A DNA stretch of 60,000 bases, from assembly GCF_029227915.1 (NCBI RefSeq), contig NC_079875.1, positions 28,830,001-28,890,000 of the forward strand, read 5' to 3'. This stretch comes from Hydractinia symbiolongicarpus (lineage: Eukaryota > Cnidaria > Hydrozoa > Anthoathecata > Hydractiniidae). Positions 1-10,259 of this stretch are shown one piece after another; position 1 is the first letter of the stretch, and each line of letters starts with the position of its first letter. The position numbers and the translations under genes were made by a program. The notes under the pieces were generated by a model that saw only the letters and a list, made by a program, of their open reading frames with translations, searched no databases and had not been told where the DNA came from.

Positions 1-3000
1 TGTGGGATGTGAAGTATGAGTAAGGGTTATGGATGGTTGTGAAGTGAGGGGTGATGGGAGTTGGAAGGAAGAGTTCTGAGGCATGACAGGGGTGAAGCGT
101 CTCAGGAACTTCCTGTTGCGGAGAGTAACTCTCCCTGATCCATCCACTCTGACAGCATATTGGTCGAACTGTCTTACCTCAATGATTGTTCCAGTCCTGT
201 CCCATTTGCGCGGATTTTGACCAACTTGATTCTGGATACGTACATGATCTCCGACCTTCAGTGGTGGTAGGGGACGGGTCCCGATGGCAAGTCGTTCAGC
301 AGTCTTGAGGTGACGTAGTCGTAGGGCTTCTTCGCGCTTCTGGAGTGTGTCTTGCCAGGTGGGGTGTGGGCGATATTTTCCAGGTAGGATTGGTACTGGT
401 GATCGGATGGGATGGCCAAAGATGCACATAGCAGGTGATATGTGCGTGTCTGGTTGTGGTGTATTTCTGTAGACAAGCATAGCCTTTTGGAATGCATCAG
501 TGTCGAGGTTCCCACTAGCATCTGTATTGCCAACGATCATGCGTTTGACAGTCTTGACACCAATTTCAGCACGGCTGTTGCTGTGAGGGAAGGCTGTTGA
601 AGATATACGTTGACGGACTCCCCATGATTTCAGGAAAGATTCTGTTGACCTGGAGGTGAATTCAGGGCCACCATCTGACGCAAGCTCCTCAGGGATGCCA
701 TATGTGACGAATGAGCGACGTAAACTGTTGATTAATCCAGCGCTTCCATCTTTAGCATGGTCCACGATTGGCCAATTAGAGTATCGGTCAACGGATACAA
801 GGTAGTACTTCCCCATGTAGTAGAAGAAGTCGGAACACAGGTATTGGAATGGGTATTCTGGTGTTGCTGGTGTAGTTGGGGGCATGCTTGGCTGAGAAGG
901 TGCCATTATGTCACACTGGCGACATCTAGATCTTCGTTCTTTGATCGACTTTGTGATACCAGGCCAGAACACCGCAGATTCAGCATGAGCAATCATTGAA
1001 TTGGTGCCTTGATGTGCCGCGTGAAGGTTATCAAGGACAATGCTTCGAAGGCTGGGTGGGACGACGATCCTGTCTTTGAAGATAACGACACCATCCAGTG
1101 TTGATAAGTCAGATCGATGTTGGTGATATGGGCGGAGCGCTTCTGGGAGTTCATCTAAAGGCTGAATGAACCCAGACTCGATGAGTTCTGTGAGTTGGAC
1201 CATGTTGTTGTCGCTGGAAGTGGCTTCCTTTATCATATCCCATGTCACTGAATTGCATGCAGTGGTGATAGCAGCAACGGACTGGTTCAGGAGTCCCTCT
1301 TCGTCTGCGACTGTTGAAGTTGTCTGATTGAATACTTTCGACGGAAGAACTTGATGGGCTTTCGGTGGTAACAGCTCAGTAGAGTCGATAGAGCACACGT
1401 CATCGGGTAGGTGCATCTTGTCAGGAGACTTGGGTCCACTTGGATGTCTAGACATGGTGTCTGAGACGCAATTCTTTCGGCCTGGGATGTAGCATATCTT
1501 GAAACGGTATCGAAGGGTCTTCTCTTTCAGGTTTCGTAGGCGGCCATTGGAGATCCTATCGAGTGAGCGATCGGAGAAGATACCAAGCAGGGGCTTGTGG
1601 TCCACTGCAACGATAAGATCGTCGCAGCCCAATACGAAGTGTCTGGCCTTGTCAAGTGCATCGGCTACCGCGAGGGCTTCACCTTCGATGGGGGCGTAAC
1701 GTGATTCAGCAGCATGAGTGAACCGACTACCAACAAGTACCACCTTCCAACCAGTGTTGCAGCAGAAAGGTTTGATGTCAGGGCAGTTGCAATGTTTCTG
1801 GAACAGCCAGTAACCAATGCCAGATTTCGACCAATCGGTGGCGAGGCACGTTGGTTTCTGTTTGTCGAATATACGGACGCCATTCTCAATCTCTGCCGCA
1901 ATTTGACGTTTTGATTTGTCGAAGATTGCTTGCAATTCCTCATTCCATTGGAACTTCATCGTTGGCTTCAGTAGTGAGCGGAACGGTTCCATGAACGATG
2001 TCATGCTGAAAGTGTATGTGACTTGATTCACAAGACCAAACCATGAACGTACGTCTGTGAGATTCTTTGGTGTCGGAAAGTCCATGATTGCTCTGATGAT
2101 CTTCTCGTTAGGACGGACGGATGTGGGCGTGATCTCGAAGCCAGCAAACTCGACGGTGTCGGCACCAAATTCAAATTTATCAGGGTTCAAGATGATACCA
2201 TTACGAGCGCAAAGGTCAAGCCACTGTGCAGTTTGATGAAAGCTCTCCTCCAAGGTATCGGCCCATAGCAGAGAATCATCTACGACTTTGATTTTGTTTG
2301 GGAAGTCACAGGCTATTTCATCAAATCGTCTTGTGTAGCCGTCACCAGATGAAATGTAGCCTTGTGGTGCAGTGCGATACCGGTAACGACCCCAAGGGGT
2401 GATGAAGGTTGTGAGGTGCTTGTCTTCTTCACAGAGGGGGACACTGTGGTATCCATTCCAGGCATCTGTGACAGTCTTCTTGACGTTGTGGGGCACCGAA
2501 CGTACTTGATGGAATGGAGACTGAGTATGATGAGTTTCTCTCGTTGCACAGGCGTTCAGGGCTTGGAAGTCTACGGTACGACGAGGTTCTCCATTTTTCT
2601 TGGCGCATACTACCATGCGATGACACCAGGTCACAGGTTCTCCTATTGGCACTTTTTCGAGCACTCCAAGCAGAACATCGCGGTCCAGATCGGCTTTGAC
2701 TTTCTCTTGCCAGTGAAACGGAACAGGGATTGGAGTGTGATGAGCTGTAGGTTCTGCGGATTCGTCGATCTGAAGGGACAGTGGGGGTCCAGTCATCATC
2801 GGCAGCGGTTGGTGCTCACACGTATTGAAGGCACTGGACTTGTAGTGATTTAGTAGGAAGTCCTGTAGTTTCTGCCGATTCTCGTCTGTTGCGGCACATG
2901 TAAGACCAGTAGGAAGTGCTGGTGGAGGTTCACGTTTTGGGCAGTCGCAGCCAATTGTTGTTGGTGTTGAAGATTGTTCGGGATGATTGAGGTGATCTGT

Positions 3001-4497
3001 CGCTGTTTTGAGAACGTCAGCTGATGCAACTTGATGATATTTGTTGGCGATGGCTGGGAAGCTGGAGGGGATGATACCCAAGTCAATGCAAGCACCTTTG
3101 CTGATGAAGAATTGGTTGGTTTCGTTGGTGACATACACAAGTTGTCGTGTTTCCTGGGCGTTGTTCGAGTTAGTTGGACTGTTGATTTTCAGGATGATGG
3201 CACCAAGTACTTTGATGGGATTGCCGTTAGCTGCTCGCATCTCCATTGATACGGGAAGAAGATCTGCTTTGGTCAGTCCAAGTTTCTGTACGCACTTGAA
3301 TCCAATCAAACAACTTTGACAACCGGTATCAGCCATTGCAGGGATGGTGATGGTCTTCTCCGGGTGGTTTCTGATGGCTTGGTATCCAAGTTGGCTGTAA
3401 CTTTCGTCATCGACTGAGACGTTGAGGTCGAGGTATGGTTGAGAGCTGGATCTGCGTTTCTCCCAACTCTTTGAAGACTTGTTGTAGATGTGGTGGCTCG
3501 TCGGCTTCCTTGGTTGTTGAATAGCGCAGAGCTTATTGAATGTAGATTCTTGGTCGAAAACAGCACCTTGATTCTCTGGTTCCATCTTGTTTCGTTTTTG
3601 TTTGTCTTTGCTTCTACACACGCTCTCGTAGTGATGTGGATGATTGCAGTGACTACATATGTGGTTGTATGCTGGGCATGTAGTCTTTCTTCGTTTGGCA
3701 ATAGCTTTGGCACCATGGCCCTTCTTTCCACAGTATGTGCATGGAGTTGAATCGGTTGATCCGGCGTTTTTGTAACTGCTGCGGATCGCGTTGTTTTCGT
3801 GTTGTTGGAGAAGTTTGGATGCAGAGCGCTTACCAGTTTCTCTTGCTTCTATGAAGTGTAATACCTCGTCAAGGGTCATGTCCTGGTTCGTTTGTCCAAG
3901 CAAGTCAAGTTGAATGTCTGAGTCTTCTAGGCCTCTGCAAATGACATCTCGGAGGATTTGCTCAGTGTAGTTGACCTCATGGTCACAGTTTGGACAATCT
4001 ATAACGTACTTGCAAACATTTGCTTGTCCTCTCAGACGGGCGCAGAAGGACCGTATTGGTTCATCTCGATCTTGGTGGGAATTATTCAGGGTGACTCTGG
4101 CAATCATAGTGTTCTCATCTCTTACTGCCAATGACTTTATAGCAGCTAGCACAACTGTTTCAGATTTATCAGAAAGGGTTCCTACTGTGGACGTGGTAAG
4201 GTCTTTGCGAAGTTCATCATCACAGCATTCTAGCAGCTGGAGGACTCTCTCTTTTCCAGTAACTTTGGTTGCTGCAACATATTCGGCCCATCTGGTCGTG
4301 AAATATTGCCATTCTTCGCTGGTACCGGCGGATGATATTGATGGCCTCTTGACTCGTTCCACTTTAGCAGCACCTTGTTTATCTGGTGAGCTGGTATGGA
4401 CAGTAGCATGTGCTGTGATGAGGGCGGCAACAATTGTGGCATCCAGGTCAGGTGTGACGTAGTCACAAGACTCAATTGGGCATTCGACAGCAGGCAT
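1..4497 (-). CDS. Ty3/Gypsy retrotransposon Gag-Pol polyprotein, C-terminus beyond window
   Basis: Reading the minus strand from the ATG at 4497 gives an uninterrupted frame of 1,499 codons to the window edge; no stop is seen. Order along the protein: Gag-like helical region (~50-230), Cys/His cluster beginning CTYCGKKGH (C253), aspartic protease ADTG (D390), reverse transcriptase (~600-790) with VVDD (D740, D741) in place of the usual YxDD, RNase H (D888 in ATDWS), then an integrase with an N-terminal HHCC region (~1155-1195) and catalytic D1223, D1275 and E1311 with exactly 35 residues between the last two. After the integrase a small basic module (KVGDHVRIQNQ) resembles the Gypsy GPY/F tail. 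Domain order RT-RNase H-IN defines Ty3/Gypsy rather than Copia. Gag and Pol share one frame. The base composition is clearly more GC-rich than the flanks, suggesting a recent arrival. The single-letter reading was done by eye, so a missed indel is possible. Confidence 0.93.
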   Translation of the reverse strand, partial: MPAVECPIESCDYVTPDLDATIVAALITAHATVHTSSPDKQGAAKVERVKRPSISSAGTSEEWQYFTTRWAEYVAATKVTGKERVLQLLECCDDELRKDLTTSTVGTLSDKSETVVLAAIKSLAVRDENTMIARVTLNNSHQDRDEPIRSFCARLRGQANVCKYVIDCPNCDHEVNYTEQILRDVICRGLEDSDIQLDLLGQTNQDMTLDEVLHFIEARETGKRSASKLLQQHENNAIRSSYKNAGSTDSTPCTYCGKKGHGAKAIAKRRKTTCPAYNHICSHCNHPHHYESVCRSKDKQKRNKMEPENQGAVFDQESTFNKLCAIQQPRKPTSHHIYNKSSKSWEKRRSSSQPYLDLNVSVDDESYSQLGYQAIRNHPEKTITIPAMADTGCQSCLIGFKCVQKLGLTKADLLPVSMEMRAANGNPIKVLGAIILKINSPTNSNNAQETRQLVYVTNETNQFFISKGACIDLGIIPSSFPAIANKYHQVASADVLKTATDHLNHPEQSSTPTTIGCDCPKREPPPALPTGLTCAATDENRQKLQDFLLNHYKSSAFNTCEHQPLPMMTGPPLSLQIDESAEPTAHHTPIPVPFHWQEKVKADLDRDVLLGVLEKVPIGEPVTWCHRMVVCAKKNGEPRRTVDFQALNACATRETHHTQSPFHQVRSVPHNVKKTVTDAWNGYHSVPLCEEDKHLTTFITPWGRYRYRTAPQGYISSGDGYTRRFDEIACDFPNKIKVVDDSLLWADTLEESFHQTAQWLDLCARNGIILNPDKFEFGADTVEFAGFEITPTSVRPNEKIIRAIMDFPTPKNLTDVRSWFGLVNQVTYTFSMTSFMEPFRSLLKPTMKFQWNEELQAIFDKSKRQIAAEIENGVRIFDKQKPTCLATDWSKSGIGYWLFQKHCNCPDIKPFCCNTGWKVVLVGSRFTHAAESRYAPIEGEALAVADALDKARHFVLGCDDLIVAVDHKPLLGIFSDRSLDRISNGRLRNLKEKTLRYRFKICYIPGRKNCVSDTMSRHPSGPKSPDKMHLPDDVCSIDSTELLPPKAHQVLPSKVFNQTTSTVADEEGLLNQSVAAITTACNSVTWDMIKEATSSDNNMVQLTELIESGFIQPLDELPEALRPYHQHRSDLSTLDGVVIFKDRIVVPPSLRSIVLDNLHAAHQGTNSMIAHAESAVFWPGITKSIKERRSRCRQCDIMAPSQPSMPPTTPATPEYPFQYLCSDFFYYMGKYYLVSVDRYSNWPIVDHAKDGSAGLINSLRRSFVTYGIPEELASDGGPEFTSRSTESFLKSWGVRQRISSTAFPHSNSRAEIGVKTVKRMIVGNTDASGNLDTDAFQKAMLVYRNTPQPDTHISPAMCIFGHPIRSPVPILPGKYRPHPTWQDTLQKREEALRLRHLKTAERLAIGTRPLPPLKVGDHVRIQNQVGQNPRKWDRTGTIIEVRQFDQYAVRVDGSGRVTLRNRKFLRRFTPVMPQNSSFQLPSPLTSQPSITLTHTSHPT

Positions 4498-5035
4498 CCT
4501 GTTGAACAACCAAGCGATATCAATTCAATAAAGATCAAACATAGATAGGCACGTTCACCATTTACTTAGTATATATAGATATTTGTAATGTTTGATCTAG
4601 AATACAAGAAAGGAAATGTAATACATGTTACACCTACTAAATATATATAACTCTCTAGCCAATTGAGTCCAAACGCGGAAAACACAAGTCTGGTTTTAGA
4701 GATGTACATCTTCTTGTTGTCAGAACACATGCGGGACTGGTTATTTTAGAAAGCTCCCCACCCATTGACCATGCCTGTACACTCCATCAGTTAGAAAAGA
4801 CAGATTCCCATGTGTCCTTAGCTTGATCAACATATACATCTATATACATTGGTTCTTTATTGCTAGTTCTATAGCCTCACATTACATAACTTTTTTCTTC
4901 AGAAATGATTTTCTCGTCATTATCCACACCTCCAGCTTTTTCCCCCTCATCTAAACTGTCGTCTTCAATGAGTAGCTTTTCGACTATTTTAATCATTTTT
5001 CAATTCAATTTAATTATTTTAATTATTTACAACTG
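4498..5035. other. Upstream flank of the Gypsy element; no LTR delimited
   Basis: This should hold the 5' LTR and primer-binding site of the minus-strand Gypsy element, but the 3' LTR lies outside the window so no LTR pair can be aligned. I see no clear TGG-type primer-binding site. A 39-codon acidic ORF runs on the minus strand from 4996 to 4877 (begins MIKIVEKLL). It resembles the acidic N-termini of transposases only in composition and is not called a gene. Confidence 0.4.
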
Positions 5036-5960
5036 AGTGTTACGTTCTTATATCTTAGCCGCAGAATTGATAAACGAGGCACTTAAAAGAGACAAGTGTT
5101 ATATATTTGCGATTTTCCGTATTGATACAGGGTAATTGTACTTTAGGGACGACAACCTCGTCTCAGGTTCTATATATTATTGCCGTAAAGTTGATAAGCG
5201 AGGCATTTCAAAGTGACAAGTGTTATATTTTTGCTATATTTCGCATTGATACAAGATAACTGTCATTTAGGGACGACAACCTCGTCTCAGGTTCTATATA
5301 TTTTAGTCGTAAATTGATAAACGAGGCATTTAATAGAGACGAGTGTTTCATATATTTGCGATTTTTGTATTGAGAAAGGATAATTGTAATTTAGGGTCAA
5401 CAATCTCGTCTCAGGTTGTATACATTACGGCCGTAGAATTGATAAACGAGGCATTTCAAAGTGACGAGTGTCATGTATTTGCGATTTTCCGTATTGATAC
5501 AGGATAATTGCATTTTAGGATCAACAACCTCGTTTCAGGTTCTTATCCTGTAAAATTGATAAACGAGGCATTTAAAAGAGACGAGTGTCTCACATATAAG
5601 CGATTTTTTGTATTAATACTGGATAATTGTAATTTAGGGCCAACAATCTCGTCTCATGTTCCATATATTTCTGCTTTAGAATTGATAAACGAGGCATTTC
5701 AAAGTGACAAGTGTCATGTACTTGCGATTTTTGTATTGATACAGGATGATTGTATTTTAGGGTCAACAACCTCGTTTCAGGTTCTTATATTTTCCCTGTA
5801 AAATTGATAAACGAGGGATTTGAAAGAGACGAGTGTCTCATATATTTGCGATTTTTTGTGTTAGTACAGGATAATTGTAATTTAGGGTCAACAACTGCGT
5901 GTTAAGTTCTTATATCTTAGCCGTAGAATTGATAAACGAGGCATTTATAAGAGACAAGTG
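5036..5960. repeat. Minisatellite: eight ~123-bp units with A/B alternation
   Basis: The anchor TTGATAAACGAGGC recurs at 5067, 5191, 5314, 5439, 5556, 5682, 5804 and 5929 (spacing 117-126 bp). Two variants can be told apart just after the anchor: type A (TTAAAAGAGAC-like) and type B (TTCAAAGTGAC). The order is A-B-A-B-A-B-A-A, so the array evolved as a ~247-bp dimer. Units with GAGACGAG near their start also carry its reverse complement CTCGTCTC near their end, which could form a stem within one unit. The sequence flanking the first and last anchors (TTCTTATATCTTAGCCG) is shared. A single diverged unit occurs 47 kb away at 53098-53245. Confidence 0.95.
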
Positions 5961-5968
5961 TTCTTGTC

Positions 5969-6150
5969 CACGAATACTGGGCAATTGGTATCACAGCCGT
6001 GTCTTGGTTTTCATCTGTAATGTCTCGTGATAGATTCAAAGATATACTACAATATCCTTATCTCCTGGATAGAACCAAGGAAGTAAAGAAAGGTGAACCA
6101 GCGTATGATAAATGATACAAGATTAAAAAATTCATACTGAGCTAAGCCAA
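5969..6150 (+). pseudogene. piggyBac-type transposase fragment
   Basis: The frame through 5978 reads HEYWAIG, then VMSRDRFKDILQY and LDRTKEVKKGEPAYDK, a stop at 6113, and YKIKKF. The MSRDRF..IL..L pattern followed by D..YKI is a signature block in the N-terminal half of piggyBac transposases. Only about 55 residues remain, there is an in-frame TGA, and neither the catalytic aspartates nor terminal repeats are present. The fragment starts right where the last minisatellite unit ends, so the array may have grown beside or inside a piggyBac copy. Confidence 0.8.
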
Positions 6151-7750
6151 ATGTTTGAAAAGATGTTATTACCAAGTGTTTATGGACGCAGTCCATCATC
6201 ACCCACAATCTCAAAAAATCGCATGTTTTTACCTTTTTTTAGCCTCAAACTCTTGTGCCAATAACGGTCCGTAGAGGGTCGCAGCAGACCTACAGTTGAC
6301 CTTAATAGTCCTATTTCAATGGCTCCCGTTTCAACTTCCTGCAGGCTTTGCAAAACAGAATTTAGTCTGACCTACAGTTAACATCAAAAATCCTATTTAC
6401 ATAGCTTTCGTTTTGATTTCCTGCAGGCTTCTTCAGTTGACCTCAATAGCCGTTATAAAAACCCATCAAATCCTATGTTACACGCGTCTGTTAATAAATT
6501 TAAAGTGAAAGAACCAACTTTTTTAACTGTGTAATAGTCACGCCGTTCCAAGTAAGCAAGAACTCATACCACTATTCAATATTCTTTCGTGATTTAGAAG
6601 TGATAGTAATGTGGTGAGACAAACTACTAACAGATGTGTGAAAAGATTAATCCAACGCCTCGAGAACATGAATCACATTGAACGACTTTGCAAGCAAAGG
6701 ACAGCGGGATATATTGTCTAACTTTTTTTATAAAGGGAAGATAGTAAAGAACCCAACAGGTCTGCATGTATTAAAGATAAACGGTAAAGAACGACCTCCT
6801 GAGGCGAGAAAAATATCGAAGAAATACCGTTACATATGTCGAAAACTGACGGTCAGCACTTTTCCGCCTTTTTTCTAACTGGTTCAAATTCGACATAATA
6901 ATGATGCAGTAGTCATACGTTGAGACACAGCAAGAAAAGTGCTAATAAGAATATTCAACATTCATTTTAAAAAAGAAAAAAAACTTTATTAGCTACATAC
7001 ACGCTAACTATAAAATGATTTCAGGAAATACAGATGTTTGAACTTGAATCTGATTACTGAAACTCACCATAATGTGATATCACTCAGGTCAACAGGCACT
7101 GGTTCTTTCCAATCTGGCAAGAAATTAATATCAAATCTGTACTTCTCTTCCATATTGAAAAAAACTGATTGGAATAATAGTAAGGAAGATCCTCAAGCGA
7201 TGGATATATGCTTGGTCGATCATTCTTTTGGTTTGGTGATCGGAATGTTTCGTTAACTGATTACCATGATAGTTTATGGTTGTCATTTTTCCGATTAACA
7301 TTTAGAACTGAATCTACGAGTATTTAAATATAAATGCATTTAGCATTATTAGCTTTAACATAGAAATTAAGCAAATATTTCCTGGAGAGGGTTGAGCGCA
7401 CGTTACGTTGTCTGGTATGGGTGAGGTGCGTGTATTTACTGTAATTGTAATTCAATTTGATTTAATTTGGATTGTATGTGCGCGATGTTTTCATTGACTT
7501 CTTCCAGAAGAATATGCTGAAGGGCGATGGCTGTGTGTTGACATATCTGCTTTCAGTGGGTAGTTCGGTCTTTTGTAAGGGAAATGGTGGGGATGATATT
7601 TATGAATGGCCCAAAATTCTCGATTTCTGTTTTCTTTTAATTTTTTTTAGGAGCATTTCCAAGATTGTTCTTTTTTTTTTTCGAGGTGTCTTTGGTGTAA
7701 TAGTGAACAACACTTTATCATTTATTTTGTCAGGGTTAAAAAGGGGGTAA
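6151..7750. other. No gene seen; short imperfect direct repeat at 6287-6450
   Basis: No recognisable coding region. Around 6287 and 6369 (82 bp apart) the sequence GACCTACAGTT and a following block ending TTTCCTGCAGGCTT are repeated imperfectly, with a third partial start at 6434. The remainder is AT-rich with no protein similarity I can name. Confidence 0.5.
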
Positions 7751-7984
7751 CTAAAAGGGAGGTGCAAGGAATCGCGACATCATTCTATCAATAGGTTTAT
7801 GGAATATGGTTGTTTGTAATTTGCGAGACTGTTCAATATATATGCGTGTGTCAAGGAAGGGAATATCTGATTTTGAGTATTCAAAAGGAATTTTTATGGA
7901 AGGGTGAATTTTGTTCATGTGTGTGAATAATGTCATCGGTTTATATGGATCCTTACATCTAATAAACGTGAAATATGATAGCAC
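7751..7984 (-). pseudogene. Penelope-like element, C-terminal RT fragment
   Basis: The 77-residue frame contains HPSIKI, SDIPFLDTRIYI and TTIFHKPIDRMM. This is the conserved block at the C-terminal end of Penelope-like reverse transcriptases (H-P-x-I-K, I-P-F-L-D, T-x-x-x-K-P-x-D). The YxDD catalytic block expected upstream is absent or unrecognisable, and the GIY-YIG endonuclease that would follow is missing because the frame stops at APPF. It is a short fossil. A separate Penelope N-terminal remnant lies at 30255-30955 on the same strand; they do not overlap within the protein, so common origin cannot be tested here. Confidence 0.75.
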
Positions 7985-8548
7985 ATACTATTTTCTGCTA
8001 CTCCAAAAGATGAAAGCACTACCAGTAGGGGAGCTTCCTATGTTTTCAACAGTTGTACCATACCATAACTCATCACCCAGCCCTATTACTCTTGAAAGTA
8101 GAAACATTGCCAAAATTATATTATAGGGAAGCAAGCTGGAAAAGCTATATTAGAAACAAAGAGGTGGCTTCATTATTTGCCCGAGACCGTTGTTCTCTTA
8201 ACCATGAACCTCTTCTGCAATATATCAGCATTTGCCAATTAAGAAGAAACTACTTGGTTATTCTCATTGAAGCAAAAAGTGTTGAGATTATATATAGATT
8301 ATATATAGGAGAAAATCCCATGCTCTTGCCCTTCTTCAAAATTTTGCGAAACTTTCCCTGTTGCTTTTCTTCCTTGTCAAAAATTATCCATAAGTAACGA
8401 TGATGAAATTTTTTTGACAAGCTCAGTTAACTTATCCTTCTTCATTTTTCTGTTTACAAACTCTTTCAAATCTAAACTAGCCTTCTTAGGGTAGAACAAC
8501 AGTTCTGACTGTTTTATTAGGTTTTCCTGTTCGTAACTTTTCATATCT
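7985..8548. other. No recognisable gene
   Basis: AT-rich sequence between two minus-strand fossils. It may include decayed upstream Penelope sequence, but I could not recover motifs. A + strand frame at 8053-8397 has no recognisable similarity. Confidence 0.4.
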
Positions 8549-8878
8549 TTAAAAGTATTGTTTTAGCCCTGACAATTGTACTTGGTGCAAAAAAGCATAG
8601 CAATATTTGCATGGCAAATATTCACTTCGTATGGATTTTACTCCGTTGGGGGGACGTCGAGCCACTATCATTTCACCACTGGTCCTTAGGACTTTTACGC
8701 TGTGGTAAAAGTCCCCCTTTAAGCGTATTGCTTTAAGAAGATGTTTTCGCTCCTTATCATTTTTTACATTTTCCACAATATGTGTCAACAGACGGCGACT
8801 AAGTTTTGGCTGCACGAGACCACAATAAAGGTAAGCTTGCCTGCTGTTTTTCAGTGATAAGGGAAGGAAAGTTGTCAT
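8549..8878 (-). pseudogene. Zinc-finger/tyrosine-recombinase-like family protein, N-terminal fragment
   Basis: The frame reads KLSRRLLTHIVENVKNDKERK, then GDFYHSVKVLRTSGEMIVARR and YLPCKYCYAF. This matches a family I know from invertebrate and fish genomes: a degenerate C2H2 finger with R-H-L, a G-D-(Y/F)-x-H-N-x-K-V-L block, and a C-x2-C-x3-F...H-x3-C finger, upstream of a tyrosine-recombinase-like region. In the second finger the His and last Cys appear replaced (SGLKQYF), so it is damaged. Related remnants occur at 15400-16455 (C-terminal part) and 42899-43600 (N-terminal part). Family assignment is from memory of motif order. Confidence 0.5.
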
Positions 8879-10259
8879 TTATTCATGGTGCTAAAGTTGC
8901 AGCCCTTCACACATTAACTTTCTACTTTACATCCTTTTGGAGAAAAATGTCAAGTTTCATAATTTTTCTTTTCCTCTAGAATATAATTGCGGGGAACTAA
9001 CTAAACATCATATATTAATGTCTCTTTCCATAACCCTTCAAAATTTAATAATACCGTAATGGTTCAAATAAACGCCCCCCCCAAAGAGCTGTAACTCTTT
9101 TGAAAAACGGTACGGAAACAAGTTCTAATTAGTTCATTCATGAACAAATTTGTCTAGTTAGCTAAAGTAACAAGCAATAATGATCTAAAAAATTTGAGAA
9201 AATTATTAGACCAAACGGAGTGCACTAGCTATTCGTCATCTAGACTCACTAAATGGTAAAACAGATAGTTATGTTACTTTATTAACCCCACTTATAAACG
9301 ATAAATTTCCAGACTTTGTCTTAGTTTGTTATTAATAGTAAGACCAGAACTCCGGAATTCTGACTGATTTTGTTCTCTTTGTGTTTATGAAAAAATTGAT
9401 CAATTAAGTCGATATGAGTATTTACGCAGATAGCAAACAAGAAGAATTATCAAGATAATGGAAACCCTGGATTTGATTTTATGGCAAGATTAGCTTCGTT
9501 TCTTTTAGTTTAAAAAAGTATATTTGAGCCTTCGCAATTTGTCCATAACTACTTGCGATCGCTTTTTTTTTTACCTATAATAGCCGCGTTTTAAAAATCA
9601 CTTTAAGAAATATTTAGAACCTAAAAAGTTGAGTTTGAAAAAATCTTGATGTTCAAAAAAAAATAAAAATGTATGGACGCTACCTCGTTCTCTTCTGTAT
9701 GTTTGCACGTTAAAGCTCATAAATCCAAATTTACAACAAACGAAAGAATGGCGGGAATTCATTTGTCCTTCAAATAAATTTCCAAGTTTCTATAAACGGA
9801 AGAGGCTACATGTGAATTAAATTTTGTGCAAACATTTAAGTTAATCGTAAAACACATCATATACGTCAGCACATGACCTTCCTCCATGAGACTCTAGCTC
9901 ATCGCCATATCATTCAGTTATCTTTAGATCATCAAATTGAAGATATGGCGAATTTCGATGAGTAAAATTAAGCGGGTTTAATCGACTGTTTTTCATAAGA
10001 ATGATATCCCCATTGAGGGCCAACGTTACAACGATATTGTGCGCAATTCAATGTAGCTTCTTTACCCGTATGTTCAAGTTTCAACTTTGTGTAGTGCCAG
10101 TATGCTTCAATGTAAACTTACCATAACTATCATTATTTGCACCAAAACAAAAATGTGCAGCTTGTGACTTCTAATCGTCGGCTAGAATAAAATTATAATC
10201 ATTATTAATGATGGAATTTATATACATGAATTTGTCTTTTGACCAAAGAAAGTCAAACT
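8879..10259. other. No gene; one pogo-like terminal half-site near 9052
   Basis: Mostly AT-rich noncoding sequence. At 9052 TACCGTAATGGTTCAAATAA followed by ACGCCCCCCCC resembles the outer end of the pogo-type element at 25471 (TACCGTATTTCCTCTAAAG). No opposing end was found nearby, so this is at most a solo terminus. Confidence 0.4.

Noticed and set aside
757-4462. Plus-strand open frames across the first 4.5 kb (for example 2362-2853 and 3971-4462).
   Set aside because: They lie antisense to the continuous Gypsy frame and show no family similarity.
4877-4996. A 39-codon minus-strand acidic ORF as the N-terminus of the nearby piggyBac transposase.
   Set aside because: It lies on the opposite strand from the piggyBac fragment and the similarity is only compositional.
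5508-5801. Plus-strand ORF across the minisatellite as a repeat protein.
   Set aside because: It arises from the repeat units and is interrupted in neighbouring units; no conserved protein pattern.
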